A stretch of DNA of 13,228 nucleotides. Origin: an uncultured Alphaproteobacteria bacterium. GTDB lineage: Bacteria; Pseudomonadota; Alphaproteobacteria; Rhizobiales; Rhizobiaceae. Within the stretch, counting starts at the first letter, position 1. Each line of letters begins with the position of its first letter. The notes beneath the pieces are model-generated. The model had not been told where the DNA came from. It saw only the letters and a list, made by a program, of their open reading frames with translations, and made no database searches. A program made the position numbers and the translations under genes. Positions 7,949 through 13,228 of the stretch are shown one piece after another. The DNA is taken from NCBI GenBank assembly GCA_929200335.1, contig CAKMZG010000062.1, forward strand, positions 1-13,228, written 5' to 3'.

Positions 7949-8793
7949 TTAACTGCACCTAACGTGAGACCAGCAATGAAATGTTTTTGCATGAGAAAAA
8001 ACATTGCCACAGGAGGTAGAGCGGCTAATAGTGATGCGGCTGAAACTAAATGCCATTGAGATACAAATTGGCCATTTAAAGCGCGCAATCCTGCTGTTAT
8101 GGGTTTAGAGGCTTCACCTTGGGTTAAAACCGTTGCCCAGAAAAAATCATTCCATACGAAAGTGAAAATTAAAACACAAAGGGCAGCAATAGCAGGGCGA
8201 ACAAGAGGTAAGACCACATGCCAAAATATTTTAAATTCGCTTACTCCTTCTATACGTGCGCTTTCTATTAAATCAAAGGGCAGAGCCTTGATGAAATTAC
8301 GCATGAATAATGTGCAAAATCCGGTTTGAAATGCTGCATGAAATAGTACCAACCCAGTAACTGTATCATAAAGCCCCGTATGAACAGCTAAGTCTCTTAC
8401 TGGAACCATTAAAATTTGAAAGGGTACAAAATTACCAGCAACAAAAATAAAGAATAAGGGTAATGCTGCAGCAAAGCGATAAATAGCCAAAGCATAGCCC
8501 GCTAAACATGCAAGCGCCACGGAAATAATCACGGTAGGGATTGTTATTTTAACTGAATTAATGAAATAGACAGCCGCTTTTGATTTGGTAAATACAGCCG
8601 TATAATTTTCTAACATTTGAAAATTGCTAGGCCAACCAAACATATTACCAGTATTAATATCCATTGCAGGTCTAATAGACGTGGAAAAAATTGCTATGAG
8701 CGGTAGAAGCCATATTATCAAGGCTATTGGCACCATTATTTTATAAGCAAATTGACGTGATTTCGAACGTTTTTCTATGGGTACTGGAAACAT
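7945..8793 (-). CDS. CUT1 sugar ABC transporter permease (MalG-type)
   Basis: A 282-residue inner-membrane permease of the carbohydrate uptake CUT1 class, with about six hydrophobic segments, the first near residues 19-40. The EAA loop that docks on the ATPase is at residues 174-196 (DLIESARIEGVSEFKIFWHVVLP), with the conserved glycine. The length and the C-terminal QKHFIAGLTLGAVK ending are typical of MalG/UgpE-like partners. It starts four bases after the stop of the other permease gene, with GAGG in the end of that gene as ribosome site. It ends overlapping the alpha-galactosidase start, which links transport and hydrolysis translationally. It pairs with the MalF-type permease and the binding protein of this operon; the ATPase encoded at 11966-13006 is the likely motor. 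Confidence 0.93.
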   Translation of the reverse strand: MFPVPIEKRSKSRQFAYKIMVPIALIIWLLPLIAIFSTSIRPAMDINTGNMFGWPSNFQMLENYTAVFTKSKAAVYFINSVKITIPTVIISVALACLAGYALAIYRFAAALPLFFIFVAGNFVPFQILMVPVRDLAVHTGLYDTVTGLVLFHAAFQTGFCTLFMRNFIKALPFDLIESARIEGVSEFKIFWHVVLPLVRPAIAALCVLIFTFVWNDFFWATVLTQGEASKPITAGLRALNGQFVSQWHLVSAASLLAALPPVAMFFLMQKHFIAGLTLGAVK

Positions 8794-8797
8794 CTAA

Positions 8798-9712
8798 TTA
8801 GCCTCGCTTTTCATCATTATACATCACCCATAAAAAATAACCAATGAAGAGCAACATGATTAAAAATAGAATTACAGCAATAGCTGAACCATAGCCCATC
8901 CGAAAACCATATTCTGAAAGTGCTGTCTCGAACATGAAGTATGATAACACATTGGATGAGCCATATGGCCCGCCTTGTGTCATGATGGCAATCATATCAA
9001 AAGAGCGCAAAGCGCCAATCACAGTAATCACAATAGCTAAGAAAGTTGCAGGCCAAAGTTGTGGTAAAATTACATGTCGCAACATGCGCCACCCTTTTGC
9101 ACCATCTAAGCGACCCGCTTCAATTTGGTCTTGTGAAACATTGTTCAACCCAGTGAGATATAAAATCATACAATAGGATACTTGAGGCCAAAGTCCTGCA
9201 AAAATAATGCCATAGGTTACCAGATCTTCATCGCCTAATATGGATGGAGCTTCAGCCCCAAAAAAATTCCAGATCTGACCGATGATCCCAAAATTTGGAT
9301 TATAAAACCATGAAAATATTAAGCCGACTACTACTTGAGAGATAACAAATGGAAAGAAGAACATCGATTTATAAAATCGCATTCCCATAATGGTTTGATT
9401 AAGAAAGAGCGCTACAAAGAGACCAATAGGAACAGCCAACATAAAGAGCGCAAGCCAAATCACATTGTTTTTCAGGGAAGTATAAAAACGATCATCATCT
9501 AATAGTTCGATGTAATTTGCAAAGCCAATCCATTCCTTTGCGCCAATACCATCCCAAGCAAAAAGAGAATACCACATGGATTGGAAAATTGGTGCAATTA
9601 CATAGAGGGTGAAAAATAATATTGCTGGAAATAGAAATAACCAAGGAGCAATTTTTTGTTGATTGCTACGCCACCATTTTTTGTACCCACTATCAAGTTC
9701 AAGGCTTTGCAT
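8798..9712 (-). CDS. CUT1 sugar ABC transporter permease (MalF-type)
   Basis: A 304-residue inner-membrane permease, longer at the N-terminus than its partner as is usual for MalF/UgpA-type subunits. The first membrane segment is near residues 22-45 and about five more follow. The EAA loop is at residues 196-219 (QIEAGRLDGAKGWRMLRHVILPQL), and TQGGPYGSS before the last helices is a common CUT1 motif. It starts 63 bases after the binding-protein gene, downstream of a strong hairpin, with GGGGAG as a good ribosome site. It is followed four bases later by the second permease. Substrate is inferred from the two galactosidases in the operon: alpha- and/or beta-galactosides. Confidence 0.93.
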   Translation of the reverse strand: MQSLELDSGYKKWWRSNQQKIAPWLFLFPAILFFTLYVIAPIFQSMWYSLFAWDGIGAKEWIGFANYIELLDDDRFYTSLKNNVIWLALFMLAVPIGLFVALFLNQTIMGMRFYKSMFFFPFVISQVVVGLIFSWFYNPNFGIIGQIWNFFGAEAPSILGDEDLVTYGIIFAGLWPQVSYCMILYLTGLNNVSQDQIEAGRLDGAKGWRMLRHVILPQLWPATFLAIVITVIGALRSFDMIAIMTQGGPYGSSNVLSYFMFETALSEYGFRMGYGSAIAVILFLIMLLFIGYFLWVMYNDEKRG

Positions 9713-9726
9713 AATCCACTCCCCAA

Positions 9727-9759
9727 AATAAAAAAACTGGCCGCATCATATGCGGCCAG
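9727..9759 (-). terminator. Hairpin plus U-run after the binding-protein gene (partial terminator / mRNA stabiliser)
   Basis: A perfect 10-bp stem (9737-9746 with 9750-9759, CTGGCCGCAT / ATGCGGCCAG) closes a three-base CAT loop. On the minus strand, the direction of transcription, it is followed by seven T residues (9736-9730), an A and four more T. This has the form of an intrinsic terminator in the only long gap of the operon. In ABC sugar operons such a structure between binding-protein and permease genes commonly lets most transcripts stop or be protected there, so that binding protein exceeds permease. Full termination is unlikely because six functionally linked genes follow without another visible promoter. 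Confidence 0.85.
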
Positions 9760-9775
9760 AATTGACTATAATTAC

Positions 9776-11017
9776 TTATTTATAAACGCGGCTTTGAATT
9801 TTATCCAAACGCTTAAGAATAGCGTCTAAACGGTCTGGTTTAACCATAAATTCTTGGAAACCTTCCATGCCGGCTTTGGCCATTTCAGCAGGTGCATCAC
9901 GGTCAAAGAATTGCGCAAGGCCAGAAGCTGTTGATACGGTTTCAAAACCTTCAACAATAAATTTATCTTCTGTGTTAATTGATGCTTTTGAGTTCGGCGG
10001 CAATTGACGAAGTGTTTTATTCCATTCTCCTTGAACTTCAGGGCGGGCAATAAAGGACAAGAATTTACGTGCATCAGCCTTATTTTTGGCTTTGCTTGGA
10101 ATAAAGAAGGCATCTGCTGGTGCTTCTTCAGCACGAGCAACATCAGCATTGATTTCAGGGAATTGGAAGAAGTCAATTTGATCTTCTTTTAAGCCTGCAT
10201 CTTGCATAGCTGCAACAGCAAAATTACCCATTACATACATTGCAGCCTCACCTTTAGCGAAAGGTGCTAAAGCATCTTGCCAAGACATTGATGCGTGATT
10301 TTTTACAAATGTGCAACGATCAAGCATTTGTTGCCAATTTGCGAAAGTTTTACGAATACGATCATCAGTATATTTAATCTTACCAGCTGTTAGATCATTA
10401 TGAACATTATAACCATTAGTACGTAAGTTCAAATAATCAAACACACCAGCTGCAGTCCAAAGATATTTAGTGCCGATAGTGAAAGGCGTGATGCCATTTT
10501 CTTTTAATGTATCGCAAGCACCTAATAATTGATCCCAAGTTTTTGGCTCTGAAATATTGTGCTTTTTAAAAATGTCAGCACGGTAATAAATGCCCCATTG
10601 ATAATAAGAATAAGGTACACCCCATTGCTTACCATCACGAGACATAGTTGGTTTAATTGCCTCGAAATTTTTAGATAAATTTTCATCAGATGCCCATAGA
10701 TCAGAAATGTCTTCAAATTGACCAGCATTAACAAAAGGTGCCATGCGGTTACCTGGGTACCATGCAGTAACATCAGGAGCATCGGCTGATAAGAAATTGC
10801 GGATAGCTGTTTTATGAGCCTCACGGTCATTGATGTTTACAATAACATTGATATCAGGGTTTTCTTTTTTGAAAGCTTCAACAGCGGCTTCAAATGCAGC
10901 TTTTGGAGCTTGGTTTGGATCGTCATAGTTAATGACTAAATCGCCAGCGAATGCAGAACTTGCAAACAATGCACTAGCAACAAGGCTTGATAGCCCTAGT
11001 TTTAAAACAGATTTCAT
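9776..11017 (-). CDS. Periplasmic sugar-binding protein of the CUT1 transporter
   Basis: A 413-residue extracellular solute-binding protein of family 1 (MalE/UgpB type). The N-terminus is a clear Sec signal peptide: MKSVLK, a hydrophobic stretch and a predicted cleavage after SSAFA (residue 24). The mature protein begins GDLVINYDD. Typical features follow: KKENPDINV-like segment early, WYPGN, a central AKGEAAMYVMGNFA block, and AFFIPSKAKNKADARKFLSFI near the C-terminal lobe. There is no lipobox cysteine, so it should be soluble in the periplasm, as expected for a Gram-negative. It is the first gene of the seven-gene operon, with a strong GGAGG ribosome site seven bases before the ATG, and is preceded by the predicted operator/promoter region. 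The ligand is inferred to be a galactoside from the neighbouring hydrolases; the sequence itself does not show the sugar. Confidence 0.95.
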   Translation of the reverse strand: MKSVLKLGLSSLVASALFASSAFAGDLVINYDDPNQAPKAAFEAAVEAFKKENPDINVIVNINDREAHKTAIRNFLSADAPDVTAWYPGNRMAPFVNAGQFEDISDLWASDENLSKNFEAIKPTMSRDGKQWGVPYSYYQWGIYYRADIFKKHNISEPKTWDQLLGACDTLKENGITPFTIGTKYLWTAAGVFDYLNLRTNGYNVHNDLTAGKIKYTDDRIRKTFANWQQMLDRCTFVKNHASMSWQDALAPFAKGEAAMYVMGNFAVAAMQDAGLKEDQIDFFQFPEINADVARAEEAPADAFFIPSKAKNKADARKFLSFIARPEVQGEWNKTLRQLPPNSKASINTEDKFIVEGFETVSTASGLAQFFDRDAPAEMAKAGMEGFQEFMVKPDRLDAILKRLDKIQSRVYK

Positions 11018-11033
11018 ATGGGTTCCTCCGATG

Positions 11034-11050
11034 GTTTCAAATATTGAAAC
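11034..11050. promoter_or_regulatory. Palindromic operator candidate 1
   Basis: A perfect inverted repeat GTTTCAA-ATA-TTGAAAC with 7-bp arms and a 3-bp centre. It lies in the divergent region, in the predicted leader of the binding-protein mRNA just upstream of its ribosome site. Size and symmetry fit a dimeric wHTH regulator such as the adjacent IclR-type protein. A related, less perfect copy lies exactly 20 bp away. Confidence 0.65.
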
Positions 11051-11053
11051 TTA

Positions 11054-11070
11054 GTTTTAACTATTGAAAA
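11054..11070. promoter_or_regulatory. Palindromic operator candidate 2
   Basis: The imperfect copy GTTTTAA-CTA-TTGAAAA keeps the arm pattern of candidate 1 (two arm mismatches and one in the centre) at a 20-bp offset, about two helical turns. It abuts the predicted -10 box of the minus-strand operon promoter and covers its expected start site. It also contains the predicted -35 box (TTGAAA, 11064-11069) of the plus-strand regulator promoter. Binding here could repress the operon and autoregulate the regulator. Confidence 0.6.
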
Positions 11071-11093
11071 TAATAATAATATGTGCTTATGAT
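11064..11093 (+). promoter_or_regulatory. Predicted promoter of the IclR regulator and ATPase genes
   Basis: TTGAAA (11064-11069) and TATGAT (11088-11093), separated by 18 bases, form a plausible sigma-70 promoter facing the regulator gene, with an expected start near 11100. It overlaps the divergent operon promoter almost completely, so the two probably compete and share the operator. Confidence 0.5.
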
Positions 11094-11099
11094 TGTCAA
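11070..11099 (-). promoter_or_regulatory. Predicted sigma-70 promoter of the transporter/galactosidase operon
   Basis: On the minus strand, a perfect TTGACA -35 box (11099-11094) is followed after 18 bases by TATTAT (11075-11070); another TATTAT register lies at 15 bases. The transcription start would fall near 11063, inside operator candidate 2. The run of TAT/ATT repeats makes the exact -10 uncertain. Confidence 0.6.
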
Positions 11100-11129
11100 G
11101 GATAGATTTAACAAGGTTGGGTAAAGATT

Positions 11130-11936
11130 TTGCATTTAGCTGTGATTGAGGCAAAGGAAGATAATAAAGACGGCACTGTTGGTAAAGCGCTGGCGGTGTT
11201 AGATTTGGTTGCCAGTTATGGCCGTCCTGTACGTTTTGCACGACTGCTAAAAGATGGCTCATATCCTAAAGCTACCCTCTATAGATTTTTACAAACGCTT
11301 ACCAATCAAGGCATGTTACAATATGATGAAGAGGCGCATACCTATAGTGTTGGTATGCGTTTAATGCGTTTTGCTCATGCGGCTTGGCAGCAAACTTCAC
11401 TTGCACCTATCGCCCGCCCTTATCTTGATGAATTAGCAGGAACAACAGGTGAAAGCGTACATTTGGCGCAAATTGAAAACGGGCAAGTACTGTTTGTTGA
11501 TAAACGTCAATCTCCAAATTTATTTGAAACTTTAGCGCAGGCAGGGCGTGTAGCACCTGCGTATTGCACTGGCGTTGGCAAAGTAATTTTGGCATTTATG
11601 GATGAGGAACGCCGTCAACGCGCATTGATACAGCAAGCATTTGTGCAATATACTCCCAACACAATAATGAGTTTAAGAGCGCTAAAAAAAGAATTGGCTT
11701 CCATTCAAAAACATGGTGTAGGCTTTGATAAAGAAGAACATCAAGAGGGCATTATAAGTATTGCCGCACCTATTTTATCTACCACTAATCGCGTAATTGG
11801 CGCAATTTCTATTGCAACGGCAACTTCACGCTATGATGTGAATGGCATAGAAAAATTCACAACTGATTTATTAAATACAACTAAGAAAATAGGAGAAGTC
11901 TTAGAGACTTGGCAAGCTCCTGATTACCAAAATTAA
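11130..11936 (+). CDS. IclR-family transcriptional regulator
   Basis: A 268-residue regulator with an N-terminal winged helix-turn-helix (about residues 16-75; recognition helix near 46-57, PKATLYRFLQTL) and the C-terminal IclR effector domain from about residue 90. That domain shows ETLAQAGRVAPAYCTGVGKVILAFM, GVGFDKEEHQEGIISIAAPI and VIGAISIA. The family binds small catabolites and acts as repressor or activator of neighbouring operons. No ATG is available near the start. The frame opens with TTG at 11130 or GTG at 11142, neither with a strong ribosome site, suggesting low expression. An in-frame stop at 11109 limits the start upstream. It is divergent from the galactoside operon, with paired palindromes between them, and lies 29 bases before the ATPase gene. 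The likely inducer is a sugar or sugar acid of the pathway (inference). Confidence 0.93.
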   Translation: MHLAVIEAKEDNKDGTVGKALAVLDLVASYGRPVRFARLLKDGSYPKATLYRFLQTLTNQGMLQYDEEAHTYSVGMRLMRFAHAAWQQTSLAPIARPYLDELAGTTGESVHLAQIENGQVLFVDKRQSPNLFETLAQAGRVAPAYCTGVGKVILAFMDEERRQRALIQQAFVQYTPNTIMSLRALKKELASIQKHGVGFDKEEHQEGIISIAAPILSTTNRVIGAISIATATSRYDVNGIEKFTTDLLNTTKKIGEVLETWQAPDYQN

Positions 11937-11965
11937 TTCATAATTATAACCTACTGGAAGACGCT

Positions 11966-13006
11966 ATGACTGGAGTAAAACTTAAAAAAGCAATTAAGAA
12001 ATACGGCGAAACTCAAGTTATTCATGGGATTGATTTAGAAATTAATCCAGGTGAATTTTGTGTATTCGTTGGTCCATCTGGTTGTGGTAAATCAACCTTA
12101 TTGCGTATGATTGCCGGACTTGAGGAGACAACCGGTGGTCAAATGTTTATTGGCGATCGTGATGTAACTAAGGTTGATCCAGCAGAACGCGGCATCGCAA
12201 TGGTATTTCAAACTTATGCCCTTTATCCTCATATGAGCGTAGAGGAAAATATGGGTTTTGGTCTAAAAATGAACGGCGTTCCTAAAGATGAGATTGAAGA
12301 AAAAGTTTCCAAGGCCGCACAGATTTTGAAGTTAGAAGAATATCGCAAGCGCAAGCCAAAAGCGCTTTCCGGTGGGCAACGCCAACGTGTTGCCATTGGC
12401 CGAGCAATTGTTCGTGGCCCAGATGTGTTTTTATTCGATGAACCTCTATCAAACCTAGATGCAGAATTACGCGTGGATATGCGTGTTGAAATTGCCCGCC
12501 TTCATAAAGAGCTAGGCACCACCATGATTTATGTAACTCATGATCAAGTTGAGGCCATGACACTGGCCGATAAAATCGTAATTTTAAGAGATGGCCGTGT
12601 TGAACAAGCTGGCAAACCGCTTGACCTTTATGAAGACCCCGATAATAAATTTGTTGCAGGGTTCATTGGATCACCAAGCATGAATTTTTTATATGGCGAT
12701 GCGCCAGCTATAGAAAAATTAATCTTACCCAAAATTGCTGATAAATATCCAGATAAGCATGATCTCATTGTTGGAGTTAGGCCAGAGCATATTGAAATAG
12801 ATCGAGCTGGCCGAGGGTTAAGGGTTGAATTAACCGAGCATCTTGGCGGTGTGACCTATATCTATGCCGTATCACCAGAAGGAAAGAAATTAGTGATGCA
12901 AGAAAAAGGCACCAGCTCCATTGTAGACGGCGATGAGATTGGTCTATCTGTACCAACAGAAAATATCTATTTATTTGATAGCAAAACTGAGAAGCGGGTT
13001 AGATAG
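11966..13006 (+). CDS. Sugar ABC transporter ATP-binding protein (UgpC/MalK/MsmX type)
   Basis: A 346-residue ATPase of the CUT1 class. It carries Walker A GPSGCGKST (36-44), the Q-loop glutamine 82, the signature LSGGQRQRV (134-142), Walker B VFLFDEP (154-160), D-loop SNLD (162-165) and the switch His192. The C-terminal regulatory TOBE/MOI domain begins after about residue 235 and contains IVGVRPEHIEI. Length is near the usual 350-370. The ATG at 11966 has GGAAG five bases upstream. It follows the IclR gene by 29 bases and is probably co-transcribed with it rather than with the permeases. It is the only ATPase in the window, so it is the presumed motor of the binding protein/permease set on the opposite strand. 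Proteins of this type may serve several CUT1 transporters. Confidence 0.95.
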   Translation: MTGVKLKKAIKKYGETQVIHGIDLEINPGEFCVFVGPSGCGKSTLLRMIAGLEETTGGQMFIGDRDVTKVDPAERGIAMVFQTYALYPHMSVEENMGFGLKMNGVPKDEIEEKVSKAAQILKLEEYRKRKPKALSGGQRQRVAIGRAIVRGPDVFLFDEPLSNLDAELRVDMRVEIARLHKELGTTMIYVTHDQVEAMTLADKIVILRDGRVEQAGKPLDLYEDPDNKFVAGFIGSPSMNFLYGDAPAIEKLILPKIADKYPDKHDLIVGVRPEHIEIDRAGRGLRVELTEHLGGVTYIYAVSPEGKKLVMQEKGTSSIVDGDEIGLSVPTENIYLFDSKTEKRVR

Positions 13007-13116
13007 CGCAGTCCTAATTAAAAAAATTTAAAAGTGAAATATTCTTCAAAGATAGCTTGCTCATTCGGGTATTGTAAACTTAACTGATCATTTATTAATT
13101 TACGTTAGATGAGCGT

Positions 13117-13228
13117 ATGAAAATATGCAAGTCAAAGTCTCTGTACTCTCGTCATCGTTATTCACCAAAAATTATAGCTCATGCTGTTTGGCTATATTAT
13201 CGCTTTCCATTGAGTTTACGAATGGTGG
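13117..13228 (+). mobile_element. IS6-family transposase, N-terminal fragment running off the window
   Basis: From the ATG at 13117 the frame stays open to the last base and reads, among others, YSRHRYSPKIIAHAVWLYYRF followed by PLSLRMV. From memory this matches the start of IS6-family transposases (RHRFPPEIIxHAVWLYxRFxLSxRDVEDLL). The Asp expected in SLRDV is Met here, perhaps the first sign of decay. Only 37 codons are visible, so intactness cannot be judged. A sequence at 13067, GGGTATTGTAAAC, vaguely recalls an IS6 terminal repeat about 50 bases before the start, but is too weak to call. Between the ATPase stop and this ATG (13007-13116) I see only AT-rich DNA and no clear terminator. Confidence 0.75.

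Noticed and set aside
12282..12563. Minus-strand open frame of 93 codons opposite the ATPase gene
   Set aside because: Lies wholly antisense to strongly conserved ATPase motifs and shows no recognisable domain; a shadow frame.
13067..13081. GGGTATTGTAAACTT as left terminal repeat of the right-hand IS6 element
   Set aside because: Only a loose resemblance to IS6 ends, and no right end or target duplication is visible in the window.

Overview
The window looks like a chromosomal accessory sugar-catabolism region from an AT-rich (roughly 40% G+C by eye) Gram-negative bacterium. It is most likely an alphaproteobacterium of the Hyphomicrobiales kind. The reasons are the CUT1 transporter, IclR regulator and arabinonate-type IlvD/Edd dehydratase combination, the oxidative (non-Leloir) sugar enzymes, and IS6-family transposase remnants of a type I associate with that class. 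The genus cannot be fixed from this sequence alone.

Left edge (1-1030, + strand): the 3' end of a fumarylacetoacetate-hydrolase (FAH) family gene, then one base later an SDR dehydrogenase closely resembling the 2-keto-3-deoxy-L-fuconate dehydrogenase / DHRS6 type. Such pairs oxidise a 2-keto-3-deoxy sugar acid to a 2,4-diketo acid and hydrolyse it to pyruvate plus a short hydroxy acid. The gap at 1031-1414 holds a decayed, internally deleted IS6-family transposase.

Centre (1415-11017, - strand): a compact seven-gene operon, in transcription order solute-binding protein, two CUT1 permeases, GH36 alpha-galactosidase, SDR sugar dehydrogenase, GH42 beta-galactosidase and IlvD/Edd aldonate dehydratase. 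Spacings are -4 to +5 bases, except after the binding-protein gene. There a 63-base gap holds a perfect 10-bp hairpin followed by a U-run on the mRNA, probably to set binding protein above permease. Neither galactosidase has a signal peptide, so galactosides are probably imported intact and cleaved in the cytoplasm. The SDR and dehydratase then suggest oxidation of released galactose (or arabinose) to aldonate and 2-keto-3-deoxyaldonate.

Right (11018-13006, + strand): a divergent IclR-type regulator and the UgpC/MalK-type ATPase that would energise the transporter. The 112-base divergent promoter region contains two 17-bp GTTTcAA-N3-TTGAAAm palindromes exactly 20 bp apart. They overlap the predicted start of the operon promoter and the -35 box of the IclR promoter, which suggests dual control by the IclR protein. 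At 13117 a second IS6-family transposase begins and runs off the window, so the whole import/catabolic unit is bracketed by IS6-type sequences in the same orientation.

Points of most interest: the tandem operator, a possible complete non-phosphorylative galactose route assembled from two convergent operons across an IS scar, and an SDR in the operon whose catalytic YxxxK lysine is replaced by Asn.
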